This document shows, piece by piece, positions 17,101 through 25,654 of a stretch of DNA of 64,000 bases. The notes under the pieces are model-generated. The model worked only from the letters and a program-made list of their open reading frames with translations, was not told the DNA's origin and made no database searches. The stretch is from an uncultured Clostridia bacterium (lineage in GTDB: Bacteria; Bacillota; Clostridia; Lachnospirales; CAG-274): assembly GCA_947627855.1 (NCBI GenBank), contig CANQXR010000005.1, positions 1 to 64,000 of the forward strand, written 5' to 3'. The translations under genes were made by a program, and so were the position numbers. Every line of letters begins with the position of its first letter. The first letter of the stretch is position 1.

Positions 17101-17897
17101 TTGTCGCCTACTGTTCCGCCGTAGTCTACGCTGTCATATGCTGTAAGACCTTTTGGTGCGGAAACGGAGCCTATAATTCTTATGTCAAGGGGAACATCGG
17201 CATTTGTAAGCGCAGGTATTATGCCCTTATTGCCATTCTTTGCGCCTGTGCTTGAGCTGCCGCCTCTTACGTTAAGTATGTTTCCTATACCTGTTTCCGT
17301 TATGCCGTTATAGGGCAGAGAAACAGTGTCTTTGTTGTCATCTGTTACGTAGACAACGATAGCCTTATCTTTAAGTGTACCGTCATCATTATAAGCGCCT
17401 ACACCGGCAGTATAATTAAAATGAGCATAACCTGCACGGTCGTAAGCCTCTACTTGGATACCTGTCTGTGTGATGGTCGAACCGCCGTCACCGGGAACAA
17501 TTGTAAGGGTATACTCGCCCGGCTTTAATCCGACAATATCAACACGTCCTGTGTTTGTATCCTTCTGTCTGATAAGCGCAAGGTCATTGCCCTCGATGGT
17601 TCCGCTCATCGTGCCGGAATATGAGATTTTTGCAGCTTTTGCATTTGTGTCTGCCCATTCTGCATAAATCGATTCATTCCAGCCGCCTACAAGGCTAAGC
17701 CCGGCAGCCGGAGTTTTAACGGTTGACATGGGCATTGTTCCGTAGCCCTGCTCCGAAGCTTCAGCCGCGTCCGAAACCGTATCTGCGGCGGGGGCTGTTT
17801 CCTCGGCTGCCTGCAGAGCCGTTACATTTGAGAATACGGACGAGAACATAACTGCGCCGAGAAGCACAGTGCTCAGTACTCTCTTGTAAAATTTCAT
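14118..17897 (-). CDS. Secreted pectate lyase (PL1) with carbohydrate-binding-like modules and dockerin
   Basis: About 1259 residues. A signal peptide (start to QAAEE) is followed by a fibronectin-like domain (about 50-150). A PL1 right-handed beta-helix domain spans about 190-470, with WVHHCSF (about 342), GACDFKRG, YQDYHKTNLVGSSD and NITYHHNYWKNCESRGPLGR. These fit the calcium-binding, substrate and Arg catalytic motifs of pectate lyases. Two beta-rich, CBM-like domains follow, each ending in a Thr/Pro/Glu linker. Then come an ATDP tandem linker (about 896-949), a LamG-like domain and a dockerin (DVDLDKVITSND and DVDGNKGVTEAD). It should cut polygalacturonate by beta-elimination outside the cell and dock onto a scaffold. 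The start at 17897 has GGAGG 7-8 nt upstream; the longer ORF start at 18008 lacks a signal peptide. Confidence 0.92.
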   Translation of the reverse strand: MKFYKRVLSTVLLGAVMFSSVFSNVTALQAAEETAPAADTVSDAAEASEQGYGTMPMSTVKTPAAGLSLVGGWNESIYAEWADTNAKAAKISYSGTMSGTIEGNDLALIRQKDTNTGRVDIVGLKPGEYTLTIVPGDGGSTITQTGIQVEAYDRAGYAHFNYTAGVGAYNDDGTLKDKAIVVYVTDDNKDTVSLPYNGITETGIGNILNVRGGSSSTGAKNGNKGIIPALTNADVPLDIRIIGSVSAPKGLTAYDSVDYGGTVGDNGFMARIQGGSNITIEGIGPDAEIKGWGIHFVASSDNPKTGKSFEARNLKFNGAPEDALGMEGQWTSKLDAGKVERCWVHHCSFIPPRLSSGQYTDSDKSEGDGACDFKRGQYFTNSYCYYQDYHKTNLVGSSDKPTESIQYNITYHHNYWKNCESRGPLGRCANIHMYNNVIEGQVSYAMNTRAQAYIFSEYNYFEKSKNPQRVDDKGEPEKNIKGSAIKSFNDSMTACSGEMDAVVVDEKTEPVTSGNKYESFELSSDLSYIPADNYGLETNMANVKKIAYSQAGPMPAVPVDAEDVNTSIVTPGNQPSKSVVLDYDHDLNKGYITKTGTNFEVDNIIFHAAKAADNGITIGGKSSNNGLSIVFNVNTEVDISITEGGGKSAIDLIDSNGVKYLTVNPGDGTKTVTVPSGTYVIASGVYDVGSNSYKEAVISHLKIAKHDPNAPTEAEPTTQATTEAPTDVTTAAPDPDKTTSGEDETSGGDDETESPTVPVDPSGAASMGTYVFGKNASGGTFNATTNGEKYGNVTVEGRSMETNGLKMRQDDGDISFTLKQNAKLTVDSDNGVIVQDKTGEKLFDVSPGSTVELPAGGPYYIVGSKAGSNTLVTKMTLEAVSSTTDPTTDAATDPTTDSETDPATDPATDPATDPATDPATDPATDPATDPATDPATDPATDPATDPATEAAPDFSDNDDFSDWNDEFNASSSIDKNNTDDVAGSGSSNTKIKLSNKSVFKSLDNPITKGKITLTADFLRQSADTSERTFRIYLNNSKTPASGGVATEAYNTEAVYHIMDVGSELYVVTDPTGDKASTATGTKIEGVKLADNKWYRVVVDVDMDAKTAKTKIYLHGTDDTGTYAAGPAAISAEDEIPGFTFLGSADTSLIQRDNMEIDEIRLVRSANSVVYYDNVSLVSNSGSNPPPADEKLPGDVDLDKVITSNDAALAYILAAGETPTVEYDADNADVDGNKGVTEADAQLIIQKVLRASTVLKAPTA
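15045..15215 (-). repeat. 12-bp tandem repeats encoding an ATDP linker
   Basis: Near-identical 12-bp units in the pectate lyase gene encode (Ala/Thr/Ser/Pro)-Thr-Asp-Pro, about a dozen in a row, giving a stiff acidic Thr/Pro-rich linker before the LamG-like module. Codon choice varies between units (GGATCC and GGGTCG forms), so the repeat is maintained at protein level while the DNA drifts. Copy number is likely to vary between strains. Confidence 0.85.
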
Positions 17898-18032
17898 ATT
17901 TTTTCCTCCTTTTAACTTCTTCACGAAGTTATGATTTATTTGGGAGAGCGGCAAAATACAGCCGTTCTCTCTGGGTTCTTTTTTGCGTATATACCCGAAA
18001 AAACACACCTATTCGGATATATACCTATCGTA

Positions 18033-18061
18033 AGTATAGCACAATGAAACAAACAATTCAA
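18033..18061 (-). promoter_or_regulatory. Promoter of the pectate lyase gene
   Basis: On the minus strand TTGAAT (18061-18056) and TATACT (18038-18033) are separated by 17 bp, giving a 5' leader of roughly 130 nt before the chosen start codon. Confidence 0.65.
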
Positions 18062-18196
18062 TAAAAATTAATCGTTGGTTTTAAAAAAAATGCGATTTGA
18101 TTTTTGTCTAATTTGAATAAAATTCCGAATAAAAATTCACGGATATCACATTGGGAAACAACTGCTTTAAATATAAAAAAGCATTTCCGTTTCAGG

Positions 18197-18225
18197 TTGA
18201 CATTTGTCCCGCATTGTGATATCAT
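18197..18225 (+). promoter_or_regulatory. Promoter of the tyrS T-box transcript
   Basis: TTGACA (18197-18202) and TATCAT (18220-18225) are separated by 17 bp, directly upstream of the T-box leader. Confidence 0.8.
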
Positions 18226-18229
18226 TAAT

Positions 18230-18455
18230 TAAATTTATCGGAAAAACAGACGATGAATGGAAACCAAGCTTATATAAACGTGATTTCAGAGAGAGATCGG
18301 CAGGTGAAAGGTCTTACTGTTATATAAGAAGTTACAGTCCACGAGTCTGTTCGCCGCTCTGCGTTAAAGGGAAACTGAGGCAGCCTTTTTTGGCTGTGAA
18401 TTAAGGTGGTAACACGGGTCGGCTCGTCCTTTGGTCGGGTCGGTCTTTTTTATTA
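18230..18455 (+). promoter_or_regulatory. T-box leader of tyrS
   Basis: The T-box core AAGGTGGTAACACGGGTC lies at 18403-18420. It is followed by a terminator stem (GGGTCGGCTCG, TCGGGTCGGTC) and a T-run at about 18445-18451. The stem I region contains AGAGAGATCGGCAGGTGAAAG-type sequence. A candidate Tyr specifier TAC lies at 18333-18335. The specifier is inferred from its position and from the downstream gene. Confidence 0.92.
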
Positions 18456-18466
18456 AGGAGGTCAAA

Positions 18467-19693
18467 ATGACAAACGTATATGACATTTTAAAGGAAAGAG
18501 GCTTTATCGAAGCCTGCACTCACGAAAACGAGGTCAGAGAGCTTTTGGGAAAGGAAAGCGTAACATTCTATATAGGCTTCGATCCCACTGCCGACAGTCT
18601 TACGGCAGGACATTTTCTCACAATAATGGCAATGAGCCATATGCAGAGGGCAGGTCATCGCCCCATCGCCCTTATAGGCGGCGGCACAACGCTTATAGGC
18701 GATCCCACGGGAAAAACGGATATGCGCAAAATGATGAGTGCCGAGCAGATAAACCAAAACGGCGAAAAATTCAAAAAACAGCTTTCAAGATTCATAGATT
18801 TCTCAGACGGCAAGGCGCTTATGATAAACAATGCCGACTGGCTGACAAAGCTTAATTATATAGACTTTTTAAGGGATATAGGGGTTCATTTTTCCGTAAA
18901 CAGAATGCTTACGGCGGAATGCTATAAGTCAAGAATGGAAAAGGGACTTACATTTCTTGAATTCAACTATATGCTTATGCAGAGCTATGACTTTTTGGAG
19001 CTTAACAGGAGATTCGGCTGTAAAATGCAGCTTGGCGGCAGCGACCAGTGGAGCAACATCATAGGCGGCGTAGAGCTTATAAGACGTGCTGACGGAAAGG
19101 ACGCCTATGGGCTTACATTCAAGCTTCTTACAAATTCACAGGGCGTGAAGATGGGCAAGACGGTTGCGGGAGCGGTATGGCTCGACCCCGAAAAAACATC
19201 ACCTTATGACTTTTATCAGTATTGGAGAAATGTGGACGATGCGGACGTTGAAAAATGTCTGGGACTTCTCACATATCTGCCTATGGAGGAGGTAAGGCGG
19301 CTCGGTGCCTTGGAGGGAGCCGAAATAAACAAGGCAAAGGAAATTCTCGCTTACGAGCTGACTAAAATCGTTCACGGTGAGGAAGAGGCAAAAAAGGCTC
19401 AGGAGGCGGCAAGATCCCTTTTCGGAGGAGAAAAGTCAAGTGACAACACACCGTCAACAGACATTGACGCAAAAACGATAGAAAGCGGAATAACCGTTAT
19501 CGAAGCCTTGGAATATGCAAAGCTGATTTCCACAAGAAGTGAGGGCAGACGTCTTATTCAGCAGGGCGGAGTTAAAATAAACGGCAAAAAAGCGGAGGCC
19601 TTCGACAGTATGATAACCTCGGAGGACGTAAAGGACGGCTGCATACTTATTCAGAAGGGCAAAAAGGTTTATCACAGATTGAAGGTCAGATAA
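18467..19693 (+). CDS. tyrS: Tyrosyl-tRNA synthetase
   Basis: A 408-residue class I synthetase charging tRNA-Tyr. Visible features are [19 protein letters not shown] (HIGH-like motif), [13 protein letters not shown] (tyrosine/ATP pocket), VKMGKTVAG (KMSKS-like motif) and a C-terminal S4 RNA-binding domain (about 345-408, [15 protein letters not shown]). The ATG at 18467 follows AAGGAGG, while the longer ORF start at 18431 would lie inside the terminator of the T-box. It heads a tyrS-aroA-rlmD operon, so aroA, in the aromatic amino acid pathway, probably shares the tyrosine-responsive T-box. Confidence 0.97.
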   Translation: MTNVYDILKERGFIEACTHENEVRELLGKESVTFYIGFDPTADSLTAGHFLTIMAMSHMQRAGHRPIALIGGGTTLIGDPTGKTDMRKMMSAEQINQNGEKFKKQLSRFIDFSDGKALMINNADWLTKLNYIDFLRDIGVHFSVNRMLTAECYKSRMEKGLTFLEFNYMLMQSYDFLELNRRFGCKMQLGGSDQWSNIIGGVELIRRADGKDAYGLTFKLLTNSQGVKMGKTVAGAVWLDPEKTSPYDFYQYWRNVDDADVEKCLGLLTYLPMEEVRRLGALEGAEINKAKEILAYELTKIVHGEEEAKKAQEAARSLFGGEKSSDNTPSTDIDAKTIESGITVIEALEYAKLISTRSEGRRLIQQGGVKINGKKAEAFDSMITSEDVKDGCILIQKGKKVYHRLKVR

Positions 19694-19694
19694 T

Positions 19695-21002
19695 ATGGAA
19701 GTCTACAATGTCAGAAAAATATACGGAAACAAAGGGGATATTTCCGTTACGGTTCCCGGTTCAAAAAGCATAACAAACAGGGCGCTTCTTATTGCCGCTC
19801 TTGCCGAGGGAGAAAGCATTCTTGACGGTGCGCTTTTCTGCGATGATTCCGAAAGCTTTCTCTCGTGCATACAAAGGCTGGGAATAGAAGCCGAAGCGGA
19901 CAGGAAAAACCACCGCATACGCATTCGTGGAAACGGAGGAAAACTGCCTGTTTCAAAGGCTGATATAAATGTGGGCAGCGCAGGAACGGCGGCAAGGTTC
20001 ATAACCGCCTTTCTCGCAATGACAGAGGGACGCTTTTTTGTGGACTCGTCAGAGCAGATGAAAAAAAGACCTATGAAGCCCCTCCTCGATGCCCTTGAGG
20101 AAATGGGGGCAAGTGTGGAATATCACGGAAAAGAGGGATATTTCCCTTTTACACTGACAGGCACAATACCCGAAAAAACCGAGGCTCTTATCGATATAGA
20201 CGAAAGCAGCCAGTTCCTCAGCGCATTCCTCATTTCAGCCTGCAAATGCAAAAACGGCATCAATATAAACGTAAAGGGCAGCCACGGCAGAAACTATATT
20301 TACATCACAACGGGAATGATGGAGGATTTTGGCATAAAGGTGCAGAATCCCTCGCCGGAGCTGTTTATCGTAAACAAGGGCTGCAAATATAAGGGCAGAC
20401 ACTATAATATAGAAGCGGACGTTTCGGCAGCCTGCTATTTCTATGCAATGGCTGCAATTCTGGGAATATCCGTGACGGTGAACAATGTTTTCTTTTCATC
20501 TGTTCAGGGAGATATAAAGTTTGTAAGACTTCTTGAAAAAATGGGCTGCACAGCGGAGGAAACACAAAAGGGAATAAAGGTAACGGGTCCCTCCGACGGC
20601 GCTCTTCGGGGAGTGAGGGTCGATATGTCGTCATTTTCGGATCAGGCTCTTACCCTTGCCGCCATCGCCCCCTTTGCCGACAGTCCTGTGGAAATTACGG
20701 GAATTTCCCATATAAGAGGGCAGGAGTGCGACAGAATAAACGCCATAACGTCAAATCTTGGGGCTATGGGCATAAAGACGGAGGAAACAGATGACGGCGT
20801 TGTGATATACCCCGGAAAGCCCAAGCCTGCAAGAATAGAAACCTTTGAAGACCACAGGGTCGCCATGGCATTTGCAGTGTCCGGTCTGAGAACAGGCGAA
20901 ACAGAGATAACCAACCCCGCATGCACACGGAAAACCTTCACGGACTTTTTTGAAACACTTGAAAAGGCGTCAAGGGATCTGTGCAGCGGCGGACGTCCTT
21001 AA
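19695..21002 (+). CDS. aroA: 3-phosphoshikimate 1-carboxyvinyltransferase (EPSP synthase)
   Basis: 435 residues. It transfers enolpyruvate from PEP to shikimate-3-phosphate in the aromatic pathway. Motifs: PGSKSITNRALLIAAL at the start, NVGSAGTAARFITA (phosphate/PEP binding), RPMKPLLDALEEMG, HIRGQECDRI and EDHRVAMAFAV near the end, in the order of the family. It starts one base after the tyrS stop codon, so translation is coupled. The placement ties chorismate supply to the tyrosine T-box. No other shikimate genes lie nearby. Confidence 0.96.
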   Translation: MEVYNVRKIYGNKGDISVTVPGSKSITNRALLIAALAEGESILDGALFCDDSESFLSCIQRLGIEAEADRKNHRIRIRGNGGKLPVSKADINVGSAGTAARFITAFLAMTEGRFFVDSSEQMKKRPMKPLLDALEEMGASVEYHGKEGYFPFTLTGTIPEKTEALIDIDESSQFLSAFLISACKCKNGININVKGSHGRNYIYITTGMMEDFGIKVQNPSPELFIVNKGCKYKGRHYNIEADVSAACYFYAMAAILGISVTVNNVFFSSVQGDIKFVRLLEKMGCTAEETQKGIKVTGPSDGALRGVRVDMSSFSDQALTLAAIAPFADSPVEITGISHIRGQECDRINAITSNLGAMGIKTEETDDGVVIYPGKPKPARIETFEDHRVAMAFAVSGLRTGETEITNPACTRKTFTDFFETLEKASRDLCSGGRP

Positions 21003-21027
21003 AACTTGATATAACGGAGAAATAAAT

Positions 21028-22395
21028 ATGGCTAAAAAAACAGAAAACGCCACAGTCAGAATAGACGGGCTTACCTTTCCCAATAAGGGAACAGGCACAT
21101 ACGGCTCAAAAAAAGCGCACATAGACAACGCCCTGCCGGGACAGCTTGTCAAATGCACGCTTTATAAGAAAAAAGGCGGACTTTATTCAAACCGCTTTGA
21201 AATTGTCGAAAAAGCGGACTATGAAATAAATGCGGACTGCCCTGTTTTCGGAAGCTGCGGCGGCTGCACATACAGAACGCTCCCCTACGAAAAGGAGCTT
21301 GAATTCAAGGAAAATATGGTAAGGGAGCTTGTTTCGGAGTCACTTGATGAGGGCTGCGAATTTGAAGGCATAACGCCAAGCCCCGTTACGGAGGGTTACA
21401 GAAACAAAATGGAGTTTTCCTTCGGGGATATGGAAAAGGGCGGCAGCCTTGCCTTGGGAATGCGCAAAAGGGGCAGCTTTTATGAGGTTGCCTCCGCAAA
21501 GGACTGTCGGCTTGTCCACGGTGACGTGAGAAAAATTCTTTCGTCCGTACTGGATTTTTTCCAAAGCAGCAACGAAACATTCTATCACAAGGCGGCGCAT
21601 ACAGGCTCTCTGAGACATCTTTTGGTGAGGAGAGGACATTTCACGGGGGAAATACTTGTCGCCCTCGTAACGACCTCCTCTTTCGGAACAGACCTCGCTC
21701 CCCTTACGGATATACTGACAGGTCTTGACCTTGAGGGCGTTATAACAGGCTTTCTCCACATAACAAACGACAGCCTTGCCGATGTTGTAAGAGCCGAGAG
21801 CACAGACGTGCTGTTCGGACGTGACTATATTTATGAAAGGCTTCTTGGGCTTACATTTAAAATTTCCGTGTTTTCGTTTTTTCAGACAAATTCGCCGGGA
21901 GCGGAGGTTCTGTATGAAACGGTTCGGGAGTATGCGGGAGAACAAAAAAATAAGGTTCTTTTCGACCTCTACTGCGGAACAGGCACTATCGCCCAGCTTA
22001 TGAGCAGACAGGCGGATAAGGTTTTCGGCATAGAAATAGTTGAGGAGGCCACAGAGGCCGCAAAGGCAAACGCCGCCCTCAACAATATAGAAAACTGCTT
22101 TTTTGAGGCGGAGGACGTTCTTACGGCAGTGGATAAGCTGAAGGAAACCCCCGACCTCATAATACTCGACCCTCCGAGAGAGGGCGTCCACCCCAAAGCC
22201 CTTGCCAAAATATGCACTCTCTTTTCCGCCCCACGCATAATCTGCATATCCTGCAAGCCCACCTCCCTAGCCCGTGACCTCCCCATCTTCCGCAGCTACG
22301 GCTATAAGCTCCAAAAACTCCGCTGCATAGACCTCTTCCCCCGTACGGCAAACGTGGAGTGCGTAACTCTCCTTGAAAAAGTCGGGGACAATTAA
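21028..22395 (+). CDS. rlmD: 23S rRNA (uracil-5-)-methyltransferase, RlmD/RlmCD type
   Basis: 455 residues. An N-terminal TRAM domain (about 1-65) is followed by an iron-sulfur cluster segment, CPVFGSCGGCTY (Cys-X5-Cys-X2-Cys). The C-terminal SAM-methyltransferase contains LFDLYCGTGTIAQL (motif I), ILDPPREGVHP (motif IV) and CISCKPTSLARD with the catalytic cysteine. The family methylates U747 and/or U1939 of 23S rRNA; which one cannot be read here. It is the last gene of the tyrS operon, 25 bp after aroA. Confidence 0.92.
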   Translation: MAKKTENATVRIDGLTFPNKGTGTYGSKKAHIDNALPGQLVKCTLYKKKGGLYSNRFEIVEKADYEINADCPVFGSCGGCTYRTLPYEKELEFKENMVRELVSESLDEGCEFEGITPSPVTEGYRNKMEFSFGDMEKGGSLALGMRKRGSFYEVASAKDCRLVHGDVRKILSSVLDFFQSSNETFYHKAAHTGSLRHLLVRRGHFTGEILVALVTTSSFGTDLAPLTDILTGLDLEGVITGFLHITNDSLADVVRAESTDVLFGRDYIYERLLGLTFKISVFSFFQTNSPGAEVLYETVREYAGEQKNKVLFDLYCGTGTIAQLMSRQADKVFGIEIVEEATEAAKANAALNNIENCFFEAEDVLTAVDKLKETPDLIILDPPREGVHPKALAKICTLFSAPRIICISCKPTSLARDLPIFRSYGYKLQKLRCIDLFPRTANVECVTLLEKVGDN

Positions 22396-22438
22396 AAATA
22401 TTTCAAATATTACAAATTTGTTAAAATATGAATATCGG

Positions 22439-22467
22439 TTGAAAATGATAAATTTGTTTGGTATAAT
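22439..22467 (+). promoter_or_regulatory. Promoter of the secreted epimerase-like gene
   Basis: TTGAAA (22439-22444) and TATAAT (22462-22467) are separated by 17 bp, 39 bp before the start codon. Confidence 0.85.
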
Positions 22468-22505
22468 TGTTTTTATTAATAAAAAAATAGAATAGGGTGT
22501 TTATT

Positions 22506-24137
22506 ATGAAAATAAAAGTAATGTCTTCCGCTGCCCTGCTGCTTTCGCTTTGTATGAGCGTTACGGCAACAGCGGGAAATAAGCTTGACGTAGGCATCAT
22601 TTCCGAAACCGAAGCAGTGGAGGAAACAGAGGAAACGACCGAAGAAGCCGAGGAAAACGAAGAAAGGGAAGAAAAGGAAACGGCGGAAAACACAGTAAAA
22701 GCCTCCTCAGATGTTCCCACAGACGAATACGGAAATCCTCTCACAGGGAAGGATCTCATTTGCTATAATACTCTTAAAAAATATGCAAAGTGGGGAGCAA
22801 AGCCCATTGAAGCAAGCTACGGCGAGTCGGCAAACACCGAGGGGACTATATCCACAATGCAGAAAAACATTACCTTCGGCAGCGGGGATCTTTTCTGGCT
22901 GAGAAGATACAGCTTTTCCGATGCTTCTGAGGAAAGGTATAACGGAAGTATATTCCTGCCGGGCAGCACAGTCGAGATAAGAGCCTATGATTTCAGTACG
23001 GAAAGCTGGTTCTATACATTGAATACGGAAAACGTGATACCCAAGGAGGTAATATTTCTCGATACGGACAAATACCATATGGTTCTGGGACTTCCTGCGG
23101 TTTATAAAAACAACGAATTCACCTGCAATACCCTTACAGTTGTGCCGGAGGAGGAACAGCCCATAAAGCTTGTAAAAGCCGAGGGCGGCTATAATGTGAA
23201 TTTCTCATTCCCTCACAACCCCGCCTATATAGGTGAAATATGGTGTCTTGAATCCGGCAGGGTTCTTGCGGACTGGAAAAACACAGACCTTTTCGCTCTT
23301 CTCAGAATGGACCTTGCGAGCAACAGAAGATTCAGCTATGACGGATATTATTTCCAGACTCCCGACAATTATTCTCCGGGAGGCAAAAATATACTCTATC
23401 GCCAACCCTCAAATTATACAGGCTCGGCTCTTATAAATTACAGCAATATACCTGTGGCCTATGACCTCGGCTATGCCACGACCTATATCTGCGCCGGAAA
23501 CCAGAATGAAGAGGGCTTCTGGCCGACAGGTCCTCAGTCGGAATGGCTTTATTCCGACTTCGGCATAACCTCCGGCTTCTATGACACAAGGTTCAACACA
23601 GACTTTGCCTCAAACCTTATTGCAGCATATCGCCTTTATTATGACGAATATTTTCTCAAGGCTCTGCTCACCTACGGCGATTTCTTTAACGAACACGCCA
23701 AGGCAAACCACTACGAAACACAGAACGGCGGCTGGCTCATAGAGGATTACAGAGGGCAGGAGGGTTATAGAAGGACGCACTGTTCTCTCAACCATCTGCT
23801 TGCGGAAATGGACGTGCTTTATAAGATTTCATATATAACAGGCGTCAAGTCTTATAAGGAAACCGCCGACAATATGCTCAAAGGCATAGAGGACACAAAG
23901 GATGACTGGATAATGCCTGACGGCAACCTCTACTATGCTCTCTATTATACGGGAACATTGGAGCTGACGGACTATCCTTATCTTACCTACAATGACCTCT
24001 ATACCACACAGCAGATATTAAGCACCTACTATCACTATACAAACGATACCCTCGCCGAGCTTATGGAAATCAAAAAGGCTTGGATGGACGCAAACAATAT
24101 CACAGGCTATTACACGACCCAGAAGGTTGTAAACTAA
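22506..24137 (+). CDS. Secreted protein resembling D-glucuronyl C5-epimerase
   Basis: About 543 residues. A signal peptide (KIKVMSSAALLLSLCMSVTA) is followed by a Glu/Thr-rich acidic linker (about 30-65) and a beta-rich middle. The C-terminal half (about 330-540) contains LGYATTYICAGNQNEEGFW, SGFYDTRFNTDF, GGWLIEDYRG and THCSLNHLLAEMDVLYKI. Repeated helical segments rich in Tyr and Trp suggest an alpha/alpha toroid like the C-terminal domain of heparan-type glucuronyl C5-epimerases. A role on uronate polymers would suit a pectin degrader but is inference; a glycosidase or lyase of unknown family is an alternative. I chose the ATG at 22506 over the GTG at 22497 for ribosome binding spacing. 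Confidence 0.6.
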   Translation: MKIKVMSSAALLLSLCMSVTATAGNKLDVGIISETEAVEETEETTEEAEENEEREEKETAENTVKASSDVPTDEYGNPLTGKDLICYNTLKKYAKWGAKPIEASYGESANTEGTISTMQKNITFGSGDLFWLRRYSFSDASEERYNGSIFLPGSTVEIRAYDFSTESWFYTLNTENVIPKEVIFLDTDKYHMVLGLPAVYKNNEFTCNTLTVVPEEEQPIKLVKAEGGYNVNFSFPHNPAYIGEIWCLESGRVLADWKNTDLFALLRMDLASNRRFSYDGYYFQTPDNYSPGGKNILYRQPSNYTGSALINYSNIPVAYDLGYATTYICAGNQNEEGFWPTGPQSEWLYSDFGITSGFYDTRFNTDFASNLIAAYRLYYDEYFLKALLTYGDFFNEHAKANHYETQNGGWLIEDYRGQEGYRRTHCSLNHLLAEMDVLYKISYITGVKSYKETADNMLKGIEDTKDDWIMPDGNLYYALYYTGTLELTDYPYLTYNDLYTTQQILSTYYHYTNDTLAELMEIKKAWMDANNITGYYTTQKVVN

Positions 24138-24153
24138 GGAAAGAACAAAACAG

Positions 24154-24190
24154 ACTGCCGGCACAAAAGGACTGTGTCGGCAGTTTTTTG
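24154..24190 (+). terminator. Terminator after the epimerase-like gene
   Basis: ACTGCCGGCACA and TGTGTCGGCAGT form a 12-bp stem followed by TTTTTT. Confidence 0.88.
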
Positions 24191-24213
24191 AAATATACGG
24201 GAGGTGTAAAAAA

Positions 24214-24849
24214 ATGAATGTGGAAAAAATAATGGAAATACTCGACAGGGAATTCCCCACGGAGGATAAGTGCTATCTGAACCACGAAAACCCATGGCAG
24301 CTTCTCTTTGCCACAATTCTGTCCGCACAGTGTACAGACGACAGAGTAAACGCCGTCACCGAAAAGCTGTTCCGCAAATATACAAGCCTTGCGGATTTTG
24401 CTGATGCAGACATAAGGGAGCTTGAAAATGACATAAAATCAACAGGCTTCTATCACAATAAGGCAAAGAATATAAAGGCTGCCGCAGCGGCTCTTATAGA
24501 TGAATATAACGGTGAAATGCCCTCAGATATCGAAAAGCTGACAAGGCTTGCGGGAGTAGGCAGGAAAACGGCCAATGTTGTAAGAAGTCATATTTTTAAT
24601 CTGCCGAGCATTGTGGTGGATACCCATGTGAAAAGAATAAGCAAAAAATGGGGCTTTACACAAAGCGACGACCCTGTAAAAATAGAGTTTGAGCTTATGG
24701 AGCTTTTGCCCGAAGAACACTGGATAAGGTATAACACGCAGGTTATTGCCCTCGGCAGAACGATATGCAAGGCAAGAAAACCGGAGTGCGGCAGATGTGC
24801 CTTCAGGGAATACTGCGACTATTTTTTAAAGGGTGATAAGAATGTCTAA
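24214..24849 (+). CDS. nth: Endonuclease III
   Basis: A 211-residue DNA glycosylase/AP lyase that removes oxidised pyrimidines. Features are the helix-hairpin-helix LAGVGRKTANVV with the catalytic Lys in that loop, catalytic Asp in VVDTHVKRIS, and a 4Fe-4S cluster (CKARKPECGRCAFREYC) at the end. GGAGGTG lies 9 nt before the start. The stop overlaps ybaK by 8 nt, so the two are co-translated. Confidence 0.96.
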   Translation: MNVEKIMEILDREFPTEDKCYLNHENPWQLLFATILSAQCTDDRVNAVTEKLFRKYTSLADFADADIRELENDIKSTGFYHNKAKNIKAAAAALIDEYNGEMPSDIEKLTRLAGVGRKTANVVRSHIFNLPSIVVDTHVKRISKKWGFTQSDDPVKIEFELMELLPEEHWIRYNTQVIALGRTICKARKPECGRCAFREYCDYFLKGDKNV

Positions 24850-25321
24850 AACGGCAAAAACAAATGCAATGCGAATACTCGACAAGGCTGGAATAAGCTA
24901 TGAAACAAAGGAATATGAATATGACGAAAGCGACCTCTCCGGACTTACCGCCGCCGACAAAATGGGAGCCGACCCCAACAGCATATTCAAAACCCTTGTT
25001 CTGAGGGGAGAAAAAACCGGCATAATGGTCTGCATTATACCCGTAAATCAGGAAATCAATCTGAAGGGGCTTGCTGCGTTTGCAAAGGATAAGCGTGTTG
25101 AAATGATACATCTCAGGGAGCTTCTGCCCCTTACGGGCTATATGCGAGGGGGCTGTTCTCCCATAGGCATGAAAAAGATATACCCCACCTATATAGAAAG
25201 CTCCTGCCTTAAATATGACGTTATAGGCATAAGCGGAGGAAAAAGGGGACTTCAGATAATACTAAGCCCCCATGATATTATAAAAATAACAAACACAAAA
25301 ATATTTGAAAACTATATCTGA
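24842..25321 (+). CDS. ybaK: Cys-tRNA(Pro) deacylase-type protein (YbaK/EbsC)
   Basis: A 159-residue YbaK/ProX-domain protein that hydrolyses misacylated Cys-tRNA-Pro. The body shows KTLVLRGEKTGIMVCIIPVN, KDKRVEMIHLRELLPLTGYM and GGCSPIGMKKIYPTYIE, as in the family. The ATG at 24842 overlaps the end of nth (ATGTCTAA); a GTG at 24833 is less likely. From about residue 64 on, the gene is repeated twice more in tandem downstream, so its own transcript runs into two decayed copies before reaching the terminator at 25951. Confidence 0.93.
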   Translation: MSKTAKTNAMRILDKAGISYETKEYEYDESDLSGLTAADKMGADPNSIFKTLVLRGEKTGIMVCIIPVNQEINLKGLAAFAKDKRVEMIHLRELLPLTGYMRGGCSPIGMKKIYPTYIESSCLKYDVIGISGGKRGLQIILSPHDIIKITNTKIFENYI

Positions 25322-25339
25322 AGCCCGGCTTTACATAAA

Positions 25340-25636
25340 ATGTTCGGCATTATACCCGTAAATCAGGAAATCAATCTGAAGGGGCTTGCTGCGTTTGCAA
25401 AGGATAAGCGTGTGGAAATGATACATCTCAGGGAGCTTCTGCCCCTTACGGGCTATATGCGAGGGGGCTGTTCTCCCATAGGCATGAAAAAGATATACCC
25501 CACCTATATAGAAAGCTCCTGCCTTAAATATGACGTTATAGGCATAAGCGGAGGAAAAAGGGGACTTCAGATAATACTAAGCCCCCATGATATTATAAAA
25601 ATAACAAACACAAAAATATTTGAAAACTATATCTGA
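25340..25636 (+). pseudogene. Truncated ybaK copy 2 (open reading frame)
   Basis: 98 residues: MFG joined to the ybaK C-terminal part from IIPVNQE to the natural end. It lacks the first 60 or so residues that carry the start of the domain. It is still open and has an ATG from the duplication joint, but there is no obvious ribosome binding site (CCGGCTTTACATAAA upstream). It is probably not a functional enzyme. Confidence 0.85.
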
Positions 25637-25654
25637 AGCCCGGCTTTACATAAA

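Noticed and set aside
21340..22191. 283-residue ORF opposite rlmD
   Set aside because: Antisense shadow with Cys-rich low-complexity content and no start signals.
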